The position numbers and the translations under genes were made by a program. Below the pieces are notes generated by a model, which was given only the letters and a program-made list of their open reading frames with translations, did no database searches and was not told the origin of the DNA. Shown here piece by piece: positions 26,921 to 40,303 of a stretch of 47,500 nt of DNA (its first letter is position 1; the number at the start of each line of letters is the position of its first letter). Source of the stretch: Neocallimastix lanati (nom. inval.) (lineage: Eukaryota > Neocallimastigomycota > Neocallimastigomycetes > Neocallimastigales > Neocallimastigaceae); the NCBI GenBank assembly GCA_016946835.1, contig JACVTC010000064.1, positions 295,001 through 342,500 on the forward strand. Reading direction: 5' to 3'.

Positions 26921-26952
<32 letters not shown>
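26850..26952. repeat. AAT microsatellite, twice interrupted
   Basis: About 100 bases of AAT units with two TTG interruptions spaced about 18 bases apart (near 26902-26920). It is followed after a gap by a small ATT/AAT inverted patch at 26980-27000. Confidence 0.9.
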
Positions 26953-26953
<1 letters not shown>

Positions 26954-27588
26954 GAAGCTATAAAATTTAATTAGTAATAATAATAATATTATTATTGTTA
27001 TATTGTTATTATTTTTTATATTATTTTTTTATTCATTTTTTAATAGATTTTAAAACTGAATTTTTTTTAATACAGAAAAAACAAATCTCATATTAATTAA
27101 TTTATCAGTTTTATAAATTTAATTTTTTTTTTTTTTTTTAATAATAATTATTTATTTTTAGATATAATTTTTGAATCAAAAAAAAAAGAAAAAGAGAGAG
27201 AGAAAGAAAAATACGACAATGCTATTTGTTATAAGTTATCTAATCTTTTACTTTTTTTATTAATAAAAATAAATAAGCAAATAAAAAATAATAAAAAAAA
27301 AAGTTATTTTAAATTAAAAAAAAAAGTTCATTATTATTATTATTAATTTGATAATTTTTATAAAGTATTATTTTTTTGAATCATGTTTTTTTATTTTTGC
27401 TTTTAATTTTTATTTTTAATTTTTTGATTCAATTCTATTTAAATTTATTTCTATAATAATAAATACATAAACAAATAATAAATAATAAATAATAACAAAG
27501 TAATATATAATATATAATATATATTATTTAAATAATAAGATAAATTATTAAAAAAGAATTTATTATTATCTATTTAATTAATTATTTA

Positions 27589-27628
<40 letters not shown>

Positions 27629-27811
27629 TTATTTTATTTATTTTTTTTTATTTTTAGTCATTTAATCAATCAGTTTTTAATGATTTGAAACAAGTTAACC
27701 AGCAAAACTAAAAAATAAATATATATAAAATATATAAAATGCATATTTATTTTTTTATTTTTTTTTAAATATATATATATATATTCATTTTTTATATTTA
27801 ATTTATTTTAG

Positions 27812-27869
27812 TAGATGAGCGTCGGATTACATTGAAGGGAGAGAGAAACTCTTCATTCAATTCCAATCT
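27812..27869 (+). other. GC-richer islet, unidentified
   Basis: The sequence contains GATGAGCGTCGGATTACATT and GAAGGGAGAGAGAAACTC, unlike its surroundings. One plus-strand frame is open and reads VDERRITLKGERNSSFNSN. It is too short to assign and may be a decayed fragment of a gene or transposon. Confidence 0.25.
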
Positions 27870-28179
27870 TAAAAAAAAAAAAAAAGAAATTAAAAAAAAT
27901 AATAATAAAAAAAATTTTTTTTTATTATTTTATTTTATTTTATTTTAATGTTTTACTATTTATTTATTATTTATTATTTATTATTTATTATTATATAAAA
28001 TATATATATATATATACACATTTGATATATCTATAAATAATTTTTATTTTATTAATTTTTTTTTTATTTGCGGAGAAATTAGGCTTTTTTTTTTTTTTTT
28101 TTTTTTTTCTTCTTCTAAATCATTATGATTAATAATTTTAATCATTAATAAATAAATATTGAATCCATTGACTATATAT

Positions 28180-28240
28180 TATTTAAATAGAATCGGAATA
28201 ACTTTTCAATAGTAAAAGTTATTCCAATTCTATTTAAATA
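28180..28240. repeat. 27-bp inverted repeat, 7-bp loop (long hairpin)
   Basis: The left arm 28180-28206 (TATTTAAATAGAATCGGAAT then AACTTTT) pairs with the right arm 28214-28240 across the loop CAATAGT, with a single mismatch that would be a G-U wobble in RNA on one strand. The arms are not simple AT repeats: GGAATAACTTTT is complex, so chance pairing is unlikely. No run of Ts follows immediately on either side, so a terminator is not evident. It could be a hairpin RNA precursor, a cruciform, or a recent inverted duplication. Confidence 0.9.
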
Positions 28241-28685
28241 TAGAAAGTAGTATTGGATCATATATAAATTAAAAATGAATCAATAGAAATATATTAGAGT
28301 TTAATAAAGTTTTTATTTTATTTTTTATTTTTTTATTTTTTATTTTTATTTTCAAAACAAAAAAAACATAAATTAAAAAATAAGTTAAAAAATAAATCAA
28401 TAAATAATTAATTAATTATATGAATATGGATATGTAATATAATATCTAAATAGAAATATGAAATTCTTTTTTTTTTTATTTTGTTTCCTATATTCTTTAT
28501 TGTATATAATATTTACTGATATATTGTAATGATATATTGTAATTGTAATAATAATATTATATATATAAATAAATATATATATATTTGATATATTTTACTT
28601 TATATCTAATCTATTATAAATAATTATAAAAAAAAAAAAAAAAGTGACATCATTTCAATAGAAATCTATGCATAATATATTAAAT

Positions 28686-28723
<38 letters not shown>

Positions 28724-29240
28724 AAATTTTTTTAAATAAAATTTTTAATATTATTTAATATAAGTAATTAATTATAATATTAAAATAAAGAAAAAGAAAA
28801 AGAAAAATAAAAAAAAAAAAAAAAATAGGCATAAATTGAAAAGTTAAAAGAAAAATGTATATGTATATATGTATTATTATTAAATATAGCTATGATATAG
28901 ATACTTATTATTCATTATATCATTATTATTGTTTTTATAATTATCATTATTGATATTCTTTTAATTTACATACATTTTAAATTATTTTATCATTTAATTT
29001 AATTATTTAATCATTTCTTTAAATAGGATTGATGATTTATTAATTTGTGATTGTAATGCTATTTGTAATCTCTCCTCTTCTTCTTCTCTCTTTTTATTCA
29101 TATCTATCTCTTCAATTTTTAGCCTTCTTTACCTATTTTCTATTTATTTAGTTATTTCCTATTTTTTTATTATATTAATAAAAAAAAAAAAGAGTAAAAT
29201 GAGTATAAAAAAAAAAAAAAAGAATGAAAAAAGAGTAAAG

Positions 29241-29465
<225 letters not shown>

Positions 29466-30228
29466 TGAATAAAAGCGATCATAAATAAAAAGTAATGTAG
29501 ATGATAGTAATAAATTTTAAATCAATCCAATTATTAAATTTATTTATTTAACTAATTTTTTTTTTTCCTGAATTAAGGTTATCATTAATTATTATTATTT
29601 ATTCTAAATTATATTTATATTTATATATATATTTATTATTATTTATATATATATATTTATTATTATTATTATTATTATTTTTATTATTTTTTGTGTGTTT
29701 AACAATTTTTAATTCATTCTAATTTTAATTTTAATTTCTTTTTATATTTTTTTTAAAACAATATTAAAAATAATTAAAATTATTCCTTTTTTACCATTTA
29801 TGGAAGTTTGTATAATTAGTCATCGTTGTATATATCCAATTTTTATATATATAAATTAATATATTTCGTTTTATTTTATTAATTAAAAAAAATTAATTAT
29901 TAATAATCAAAACATAAATAATAACAATAGTATAATAATCATAATAATAAAAATAATAATAAAATAATAATAATTATAATAATTATAATAAAAATAAAAT
30001 AAAAGAATACTGAAGGCATGCGTAAAAAAAAAAAAAAAATTTTTTTATATCACAGTTAAATTTTTATATTTTCTTATACCATTTTTAACTATTTAACACA
30101 CACACACCCTCTATTTATTAACCTTATTTTAGTAGTTTAAAAAAAGGATAGATTCTTTTTAATCCAAGTTATAGTAAATTTTTTTTTTGTTTTATTCCTA
30201 TTTTTTTTTATTTTTCTTTTATTTTTCT

Positions 30229-30267
30229 TTTAATACGATTTAAAAAGTTTTTTAAAATCGTATTAAA
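30229..30267. repeat. Short inverted repeat around TTTAATACGATTT
   Basis: TTTAATACGATTTAAAAA at about 30229-30246 is mirrored by TTTTTTAAAATCGTATTAAA at 30248-30267 with one unpaired base. The ATACGAT core is not simple sequence, so this is a real small palindrome; its role is unknown. Confidence 0.7.
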
Positions 30268-31198
30268 TTATATAAATAAATAATCCAACTATTTTTTTTT
30301 TTTTTAATAATCACGTTAAAATTTTTTTTTTTTTTATATTATAATTACTATTAGTTTTTAGGTTTTTAGTTTTTAAGTTTATGGTTTTTATTAATGATGT
30401 TTGTGTTCAATTTTCAATTATTTAATTAAATATTTTAAACAATGGTAATAATAATAAAAAAAAACAAATATATATATATATATATATGAATTTAATTTTC
30501 TTTATTTTTTATTTTTTTTTGTTTAATATCGGTTAATATTAAAATAAGCTTTTATTTTGTGATCATTTTTGAATATTTTTATTCTCATTTTAATTAAAAT
30601 TAATTTAACTTTAAATAGTTTAAAATAGTTAAAAAATTAAAAAAATAAATTAATAATAAATTTTAATTTATTCATAAATTTTTTAATTTTTAATCTTTTT
30701 AATCTTTTAATTCATTTAATTTCATAAAAATTTAATTAATATTTACAAATAAAATAATAACAAAACAAAACAAAACAAAACAAAATAATAATTATAATAA
30801 TAATTATAATAATGTTTTATAATTTATGTATTAAAAAGTTTTTCTTTACTTTCTTTCTTTCATTCATTAATTTTATATTATTTTATGCTTGTTAATGTTA
30901 TTGAATGTATTTAATATATATATATAGATATATATATTTTTTTACTTTGTATATGAATCTATATTTATATATATATTTTTTTTCTGAATTATGCAACAAC
31001 CATTGTTATTTTAAAAAGTCATTGGATATTATTAATTCTTTTTTTTTTTTTTTTTTAATTTTATTTTAATTTTACTTATTTATTTTTATTATAGAAATTG
31101 TAGGAATCAAAAAAAGGAAATTTACAAATAAAAAAAAATAATTGTATTTTTCTTATTATAATACATAATACATGAAGAATACACCAACAATAACAATA

Positions 31199-31310
31199 AT
31201 AATAATTGTAATAAGAATGATAATTGTAATAATAATAATAATTGTAATAATAATAATAATTGTAATAATAATAATAATTGTAATAATAATAATAATTGTA
31301 ATAATTATAG
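31199..31310. repeat. 18-bp minisatellite, (TGTAATAATAATAATAAT)n
   Basis: About six units of a TTG-interrupted AAT array with an 18-base period. The regular interruption shows that the unit of duplication became 18 bp rather than 3 bp. The Tyr/Asn-rich minus-strand frame across it (31076-31336) is a by-product. Confidence 0.9.
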
Positions 31311-32537
31311 TAATAATAATAGTCATAAATATTCATTCATAATACTAATAATAATCAAAAATTGTTTTAATTAATAATAATTGTAACTATTATAATAATC
31401 ATTGTGACTTTAATATTTCTTTATTAAGAATATTTAAGAATATGTAAATAGAAGTACAAAAGTGTTAAAAAAAAAATAATACAAATACAAAAAGAAAAGT
31501 GTTCAATATAAAATAAAAAAGTAAAAAAAAAGTAAAAAAAAAAAAAAAAATAAAGTATTAATATAGATATATTTAAAAAGTGTATTTATATAAAATATTA
31601 TTAAAAATGTTTGAATATAAAAAATAATAAAATATGTATATATATATATAAATATATATATATACTCAATGTTTCAAAAATTATTTATTTTAATTATTTA
31701 ATATTTAATTATATATTATTAATTATTATTTTTATTTTTATTTTTGTACTGAATGATTCATTCATCCAATTATATTGTTTTTTTTTTTTTTTTTGTAAAA
31801 GTATATAAATGAAGAAATGAAAGAAAATAAATAAAAAAATTAAAATAAAAATAAAATATGTCGGAATAAATTTATCAAAAAAAAAAAAAAAAGTGATAAA
31901 TACAATAAAAAAAAAAGAAAAAAAATTAAAATTAAAAAAAAAAAAACTAAAAAAAAAAGGAATAATATAAAAATTAAAATGTAAATTAAAATTAAATTAA
32001 AATTATATTAAATTTAAATTTAATTATTTATATATGTGATATAGAATAATATAATCATCAGATATAAAAATTTTGTATTTTAATATTAATAGTAATAATA
32101 ATATTAATATTCAAATAAAAAAAAAAAAAAAAAAGGGAAAATTTAAATAATAATAAATAAATAAAAGAAAAAAAAAAAAGGTTTAATTTTTTTTTTTTTT
32201 TTGCTTAAAAAAGGTTTAATAATAAATAAATAAATAAATAAATAAATATTTAATTAAATAATTAATTAATTATATATAATATTAATAATGATTACCATGC
32301 TTTGGCTAAAATACTAAATATCATTTATTATTATTATTGTTATTATTATTATAAATAGTTTTTTTTTTTTTTTAAATAAAAAAACTATTTAAACTTTAAA
32401 AATAATATGTATATCTATATTTAATATAAAACAATTATATTTTTCTGTTTCTATTTTTATGAGCTTATTATTATTTACAGGTTTTTCTTTTCTTTTCTTT
32501 TCTTTCTTGCTTTCATGTTCTTAAAAAAAAAAAAAAA

Positions 32538-32635
32538 GGTTAACCATGGGATACCAATCTTTATCCTATATATTTCATATCTATAGATCTCAGTATATGA
32601 GTGTTGAGATGATGATGTCAAGGTCAATTCCTTAA
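32538..32635. other. GC-richer islet, unidentified
   Basis: About 95 bases of complex sequence (for example GGTTAACCATGGGATACCAA and GATGATGATGTCAAGGTC) lie between two poly-A runs. Both strands have an open frame across it: plus MGYQSLSYIFHIYRSQYMS and minus KELTLTSSSQHSYTEIYRY. Neither matches a family I recognise. Being bracketed by A-runs, it might be a short retroposed fragment, but no target duplication is evident. Confidence 0.3.
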
Positions 32636-33114
32636 AAAAAAAAAAAAAAATTACTATTGTTAAAATCTTTCTTATATAAATAAATTAGGTATATTGTATT
32701 TTGTATACAATTGTAAAAAAAAAATAAAATTTACTTATATTATTATATAAAAAAGTATATGAAAGTAGAAGATAAAATAAAAAAAAAAAAAAATAATTCA
32801 AACAAATAATAAATTAGAAACTTAATTTTACTTAATTATTTCTAAATTTAATAATAAAAAAAATTTAAATAAATTAAATCACAAATTAATCTATTGATGA
32901 CATTAATGTTATACAATTTAAATTAATTCATTTCTTCTTTCCATAGATAGTTAAATTACTTTTATTTAAAGGATGACCCTGTCATTTTTATTTTTTTGTA
33001 CTACCTTGTCAAATGGAAACATTTTTCTTTTTAATTTATTTTATATCATCATCTATTTATATAGAAATAAACTTTAAATAAATAAATAAATAAAAAACAA
33101 TTATTTAATTTTAA

Positions 33115-33192
33115 GATGACAAATTAATTAAAAAATAAAATAAAATAAATTTTAATTAAATGACAAATTCATCCTAATATTCTAATCATAAT

Positions 33193-33223
<31 letters not shown>

Positions 33224-33270
33224 TTATTTATTTTTTTTTTTTTTTTTTTCATTTAATGATATAACTCTAT

Positions 33271-33309
<39 letters not shown>

Positions 33310-33342
33310 TTTTATTATTTTTTTTTTAATTAATTTGTCATC
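33115..33342. repeat. Palindromic element with 16-bp perfect (about 34-bp imperfect) terminal inverted repeats, MITE-like
   Basis: GATGACAAATTAATTA at 33115-33130 is the exact reverse complement of 33327-33342. The similarity continues inward as AAAAAATAAAATAAAATAA against TTATTTTATTATTTTTTT. The interior is AAAT/TTTA simple sequence with TGACAAATTCATCC at about 33162-33175. No clean target-site duplication is seen outside the arms, so an insertion origin is unproven. Confidence 0.45.
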
Positions 33343-33767
33343 CAATGTGTATACACAAAATGTATGTATGAATAAAAGTGAATAAAAGTGAATATAAAAA
33401 TGTTATTATATAATTTAGATAATGTGAGATAACCAGATAGATAACTAGATAGAGATACAAGTAAATATATATATATATATATATATTTTGATTTATTTAT
33501 CAAAGACAATTTTTTATTTTATTATTTTTCAAATTTTTTTATTTTATTTTATTATATATATATATATATATATTTTTTGATATTAATAAAAATTAAAACA
33601 AACATCAACATAAAAAAAATTAATAGAAAAAATACATAAAAATAAAAAATAAAATAACAAATATAATAAAATAAAAAATTGAAAAATAATAAATAAATAA
33701 AATCATTATTAATCATTTAAAATAGGAATAATTTATTTGAAAGATCATCTTTTTTTTTTAATATCCC

Positions 33768-33798
<31 letters not shown>

Positions 33799-35381
33799 TT
33801 TAAAGATTAAAATGAAAGATTAATTATAAATTTTATTTTATATTATTTTAGAGATTTCATTATTATTATTTTATTATTATTATTGAATAGGTCACGAAGA
33901 AAATCTTTTTATATATAATATTTATAAATATATATAATATTTTTATATATATATTTTTTTTTTTTTTTTTTTTAATTTTAATTTTAATTATAATTATAAT
34001 TTATTAATACATCATATATCACATTATTATGATATAATTAAAAGAATTAATTTATGATTTCCCTTTATGCATTTATTTTTCTTTTTTTATCCATTTATTT
34101 ATTTTTAAAAACTTTTCATAAAAACATAAAAAGTCATTGCTAAAAAGTCATTGCTATCACATTATTATGATATAATTATAATAATAATTATAATAATAAT
34201 AGAATTAATTTTATTTAGTATATTTAATTTTTATTTTATTTTAATTATTAATTATTATTTATTATTAATTACTTATTAATAAATGATAAATGACATCTGT
34301 AATGTAATTTGATATTTCATTGATTTAAATTTATTATATTGAAAGATATATATTTATATACCAACATATATATGTATATATGTATATATAAAATTGAAAT
34401 TAAAAATTTGGGCTAATATGAATAATAAAGTTTTGTTTTACGTTTCATTTGTCCTCTTCAAATTCTCATCATTTTTACTTGTTTTATCCCTAAATAATAC
34501 TATTTTTTTGTATTTATTACGCACCTATTCTATATTTATATTTATTTCTGTAATTGGAAAGAAAAGTCAGAGTTGACAATAATAATAATTATTATTATTA
34601 TTTTTTTTTTTTTTTTTTTTTTTTTTTTGGGGTTTTGATAACAAAAATTAAAGCTTTTTTATTAATTATTATTTTAATATTTAATATCATATATCTATTT
34701 TATTTTTTATTTTATTCTATATAATTTTTATTTTTATTTATTTATTTTATTTTAATTATTTTTAATTTTTATATATACATATATATATATTTTTTTATAT
34801 CTTTAATTTATTAATAATATCTTTAAATAATTTATTATTTTAAATTGTTATTATTATTTTTTTATTTTTATTATTTTATTTTTTTTTTTATTTTTTTTTT
34901 TTTATTTTATTTTTTTATTTTTTTATTTTTTTTTTTTTTTTTTTTTTTTTGGGGAGGTTTTTGGGGTTATTGGAGTAAAAGAAATTTAAAAAATTTTAAA
35001 AAAGTTTTAAAAATAAAAATTAAAATTAAAAATAAAAAAAAAAAAAATAAAAATTAGAAAAAAAAATATATATAATATATAGATATATATTTAATGGCTA
35101 TGTAAAAAATTAATAATGATATATAGAAATATATAAATAGTTTGTAATAGGTCATGTCAAAATTCATTAGTAATATCAACAGGATATTAATTACTACCAT
35201 TACTACTACTAATATTAATACTACTACTGCTACTACTCATTTTCAATATTAATAATAGTTTTTATTGCATAATAAAAATGAATATACTCAATAATAAAAG
35301 ACAAAATTCAAATGAAATTTTTTTTTTTTTTTATTTTTTTATTTTTAATTCTGTTTTTATTATTTAATTTTTCACTTCCCC

Positions 35382-35383
<2 letters not shown>

Positions 35384-35435
<52 letters not shown>
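35384..35435. repeat. Poly(T) tract of about 52 bases
   Basis: One of the two longest homopolymers in the window, preceded by CACTTCCCCAC and followed by ACTTTTTCTTCTAATAGTAG. It might be the poly(A) tail of a minus-strand retroposon, but no recognisable element body is attached. Confidence 0.85.
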
Positions 35436-35441
<6 letters not shown>

Positions 35442-36171
35442 TCTTCTAATAGTAGTGATAGAGTAATATAATAAGAAAAAAAAAAAAAAGTTAACAATTT
35501 AAATATTCCTATTCATCTATCGATTTCCTATTAATATATTAAAAAAAAATTTTTTTAGAATTAAAACACAAACAAATATTTTATTTTATTTTATTTTATT
35601 TTATTCTATCCTATTTTTTATTTTTTATTCTTTATTTTGTTCTATTTTAAAAAGATCGATTTCTCTATCTTAAAAAAATTTACCGGTTTTGAATAATCTT
35701 TATATGAAAATAAAAAAAAAAATTTTTTTTCTTCCATTAATTAAAATAGAATTATTATTATATTCTTCATTATTTTTTTTATTTATAATAAAGGAATAAT
35801 AAAAGAATGATAAAGGAATAATAAAAGAATAAATAAATGAATAATAAAAGAATGATAAAATAATAAAGGATAAAAATATTAGAAAAAAAAATTAAATAAA
35901 TAAATAATATATATATAGATATATATATTAAATACATATATATGTATTTATTAACTTCTATATCAAAAAATTAGGAAGAGTGTACACCAAAATTAAAAAT
36001 TAAAAATTAAAAATCAGTAATCAATTAATTATTATTATTATTATTATTTTTTTTTTAACTAATTCAATTTTTATTATTAAAATATATATACATATATATT
36101 TTATTTATTTAGTATTATTTTTTTTTTATTTTTTATTTCATTATATATCATTTAATTATACTATATTATTA

Positions 36172-36229
<58 letters not shown>
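36172..36229. repeat. (TTA)~19 microsatellite
   Basis: A pure TTA array of 58 bases between ATATTATTATAT and TATATTTTGTATTG. Confidence 0.95.
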
Positions 36230-37542
36230 TATATTTTGTATTGTCTTATATTTTATTTTATTTTATTTATTTATTAAGTTCATTTTCATCTATTTCATCT
36301 AGTTCATCTATCTTAATATATTTTAATTTATCTTAATAGGGCTTATTTCTTATTTCTTATTATTTTTCATAATTGTAAAAAGTATTAATTATTTTGTGAC
36401 AACTGTAAAAAAAAAAAAATAAATAAAATTAAAAAAGATAATATTAATAAATTTTATTTTCTTCTATTTCAATCCTATTTTAATTTCTATTTCAATTTTA
36501 ATTTCTATTTTCTCTATTATTAATTTAATATTTTTTATCTTTTTTTTTTTTTTTTTATTTTTTATTTATTTTTTTTATATCTTTTAATATATATAAATTT
36601 ATAAATAGGTACAGATATTTATAAAGAAAACTTTCAACAACTATTAATATTAAAAATTGATTAAAATAATATTAATTTTTTTTATTTTTATATTTTTTTT
36701 AATAATATATATACATACATATACATATACATATATATATATACATATACATATATATATATATTTTATTTTTATATTTTTGATATCATTATTAAAAATT
36801 AATATATATATATATTTTTTAATATTATTTTAATAATATTATTATTATTCTTATTGATATTATTATTATTGATATTAGTGAGTTGGCTAATAGTTGGCTA
36901 ATCTCCAGTTTTACCTAAAATTATCAAATTGTTCCAATGTTCCATTGTTCCTTAATTAAAATGAATCATTAAACTTTTTATTATTTAAGAATTATTTTTC
37001 CTTTATTATTAAACTCCTTTTTTTTTTTTTTTTTTAATATTATTTTTTATTATTTTTTATTTTTATTTTTATTTTTTATTTACAAATAATTTTATTATTA
37101 TTATTATTATTATTTTCTTTTATTACCGTTCTAATAATAATAATAATAATAATATAATAATATCAATATTATTATTATTACTTTTATTTTATTAATTATT
37201 ATTATATATAATTTAATAATCCTAGCTATTATTATATATTAAATATTACGGTAGTTATGTTTATTAAAAAGTTTATAACAACGTTAAAATTAATTATTAA
37301 CCATTATTATAATAATTATTGTTTGCTTCATCATACTTTTAATCTTTACTTATTATTATTAACTATTTATATTTAAATATTACTATAATTTAATTTAAAG
37401 TTTTTACTATTAATTGATTTGTGTTTTAATACTTTTTATTGTAAATAAATACATATATATATATAATGAAATAAAATAAAATAAAATAAAATAAATAGTA
37501 GAAATATTAATATAATTACTGATTGAATAAAATAAAATAAAA

Positions 37543-37577
<35 letters not shown>

Positions 37578-38138
37578 GTAAATTAAAAGAGTTGAATTAG
37601 TTAAAATAATATTCATAATTAATTATAATAATTATATAAAATAATTATAAAATAATTATATAATAATTATAAAATGATAATAAAATGATTCATTTAATTT
37701 AATTATGGAACATGGAACAAATGATAATTTTAATAAGATTAAAGAAAAACACAAACTAAATTTTATAAAAAATGAAAAAAAAAAAAATTAAAAAATAAAA
37801 AGTAAAAATAAAATAATTTTTTTTTTAATTATTTTAATTTCTTTTTTTTCTTTTTCTTTTTTCTTTTCCTATTTTAATTTCTTTTTTTTTTTTTTTTTTA
37901 TTTTTTATTTTTTATTTATTTTATTTATTTTTCAATGAGTAATACTAAACCATTACAATGATTTTATTTAAATATGAAGTATTGGAGCAATACATAATAA
38001 TTTAATTAAGAAGAGAGAAAAGACTCAAACCAAAAATAGATAAATATATAAATATATAAATATATACATACATAAATATATAAATATATATATAAATAAA
38101 TATATATATAAATAGATAATAAATATATAAATATATAA

Positions 38139-38282
38139 ATAGATAAATAGATAAATATATATATAAATAAATATATAAATATATAAATATATAGATAGAT
38201 AAATATATAAATAGATAAATAGATAAATATATATATAAATAAATATATAAATATATAAATATATAGATAGATAAATATATAA
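38139..38282. repeat. 72-bp tandem duplication within an ATAAATAT/ATAG repeat field
   Basis: The unit 38139-38210 (starting ATAGATAAATAGATAAATAT) is repeated at 38211-38282, apparently without change. It lies inside a field of ATAAATATATAA and ATAGATAAAT motifs from about 38037 to 38310. Confidence 0.9.
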
Positions 38283-39698
38283 ATAGATAAATAAATAAAT
38301 ATATTATTATATTTAAATTTTTTTGTAATTTTTATTATCTTTTTTTTAATTTAAAATTTTAATCTATTTTTTTTTTTTTTTTTAATTTATTTATAATAGA
38401 AATTATCACCGTTTCAACTAAATTAATAGGAAAACTTGAAAATAAAATAAAAAAAAAAAATAATTGTTTAGTAATGATTTATATCATTTTATGATAATTA
38501 GTTCATATTAAAATTATGATGAGCTTATCAGTAAACTATGATAATAATGAATCTTTAAACTGACTGTTATTATAAAACTTGTTAATAATCATCACTACTA
38601 GTAATAATTAATAAGTAAAAAAAAAAATAAAAATAAAAAGATAATAATACTATTGATATATTTTTCTTATTATTTAACTTTTTAATAAAATAAAAAAAAA
38701 AAAATAAAAAATTGTTAGTAAATAAAATGAAATAATTTTAATTTTAATTTTAATATGTAATAATATTCATAAAAAAAAAAAATTAAAAATTAGAAATTAT
38801 TTAATGATGATTCATCGAATTAAATTATGGAAAATTGAATACTTTGAAAATTTTTAGAAAAAGGACACAAAACTTTAATAAAAAAAAAAATTTAAAGAAA
38901 ATTTTTCGTTTTTAAAAGTATATAAACATAACTTTATTAAGAATATATAAATAATTAATTATAAAAATATTCGATTAATTAGAAATAGAAATAGTCATAG
39001 CAAATAGTCATTGTTTATAATTTAGTAATGTTTCTACTAATGATAATTTAGTTTTGAATAATAGTATAAAGGTATTAAATTTCTTTTCTTTTATATATAT
39101 ATATATATATATTGTTGAATTCTAGTAAGATCATTATCACTTTTTAACATATTTTAATTTTTACTTTGTTCATATTTATAATTATAATTATTTTATTACT
39201 TTTTACTAATTATTACCCTTATCATAGTTGTCATTGATAAGTTCATTATATATATATAAATGTATATATAAATGTATATAAATGAAGTTTAAAGCCCAAT
39301 GGAATATATCATAAATGATGAGAATAAAATAAAATTTTTGATGAATTGAATTCATTTTAATTAACGGAACATTTGATAATTTAATATAAATTTACAGAAA
39401 AAAAAAATTCCAAAAAAATTAAAAAATTCCAAAAAAATTAAAAATTAAAAATTAAAAATTCTAGATCATAAATAAAATAAATGAAAGAAAATAAAAATTA
39501 AAATAAATAAAAAATTCAAATTTAAAATAATTTATTTTTAATATTTTATATATATATTTTTATATATATATATATATATATTTTTTTTTATTTTTTTAAA
39601 TTGTTTCATCATTCAATTCAATGAATCATCAAAATTTAATTTTATAGTTTATAATTATTTATGATATTATTATTAGACATTGAACTCTTTTTTTTTTG

Positions 39699-39741
<43 letters not shown>

Positions 39742-40060
39742 TTTATTTTAATAATAAAATTATAAAATAATTTTTTTTTCTTTTATTACAAAGTTATAAT
39801 AGATATAATAATATATTATTATTATTATTATTTATAATAAACTATTAAACTAATTGTCAAAATAGGAATTAGTAAAAATTAAATAAAAAAATTTTTGAAT
39901 ATTTAAAATATTTAACATTTTAAATAATTTAATAATAAATTATAAATTTATTATTCATATAATATATTTTATTATTAAATCTAACTTTCTCTCTCTATAT
40001 ATGAAGTTTGATTTATTTTCTATTAAACTTAAGTAATTTATTTCAACTTCTGTGGTTGAT

Positions 40061-40101
<41 letters not shown>

Positions 40102-40130
<29 letters not shown>

Positions 40131-40191
40131 TTTGTTTGTTTGATCCCTCTAATCATAGAGAATACATCCGATCCATCTAATATAATTAGTT
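40102..40191 (-). mobile_element. Short poly(A)-tailed retroposon-like copy R1
   Basis: On the minus strand it reads CTAATTATATTAGATGGATC, GGATGTATTCTCTATGATTA, GAGGGATCAAAC, two more AAAC units, then about 28 As (the plus-strand T-run at 40100-40129). The body is shared with R3 (42833-42922) over its whole length and with R2 (40799-40871) over the 3' part. A shared 3' end followed by A-runs of differing length is the signature of RNA-mediated copies that were 5'-truncated. It is too short to code. Confidence 0.6.
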
Positions 40192-40303
40192 TTTTTTTTT
40201 AAAAGGTATTTTAATATATTTTGAATACCTTCATTCAAATCAACTCCTTTGTTTGGATTCTCAAAAAAAAAAAAAAAAAAATCTTTTCTTTACAGCTTGA
40301 TTT

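Larger units (their letters stand above)
26531..29240. other. Gene-free AT-rich stretch with repeats
   Basis: No gene is supported. It includes an interrupted AAT array at 26850-26952 (two TTG interruptions), a TTA array at 27591-27627, a purine tract GAAAAAGAGAGAGAGAAAG near 27186-27208, a GC-richer islet at 27812-27869, the long hairpin at 28180-28240, and GAAAA runs at about 28697-28720 and 28790-28805. Confidence 0.65.
29470..35383. other. Gene-free AT-rich desert, segment 4
   Basis: No gene is supported. Besides the separately listed repeats it has an ACACACAC run at 30096-30106, an AAAAC run at about 30765-30785, TTTA arrays at about 33195-33225 and 33272-33312, many (TA)n tracts, and a poly-T run ending in GGGG at 34600-34632 and another at 34930-34955. 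One frame at 34394-34576 could encode a 60-residue hydrophobic peptide but starts at TTG, lacks homology signals and is not called. Confidence 0.6.
35436..40100. other. Gene-free AT-rich desert, segment 5
   Basis: No gene is supported. Contents are a TTA array at 36172-36229, a TTA/AAT patch at 37090-37190, AAAT arrays at about 37540-37576, the 72-bp tandem duplication at 38139-38282, a poly-T run of about 40 bases at 39700-39739, (TA)n at 39095-39111, 39553-39580 and 40067-40098, and a slightly more complex stretch at 38400-39300 without recognisable coding content. Confidence 0.6.

Noticed and set aside
34394-34576. 60-codon hydrophobic open frame
   Set aside because: It begins at TTG, has no recognisable family, and T-rich non-coding DNA readily gives hydrophobic frames.
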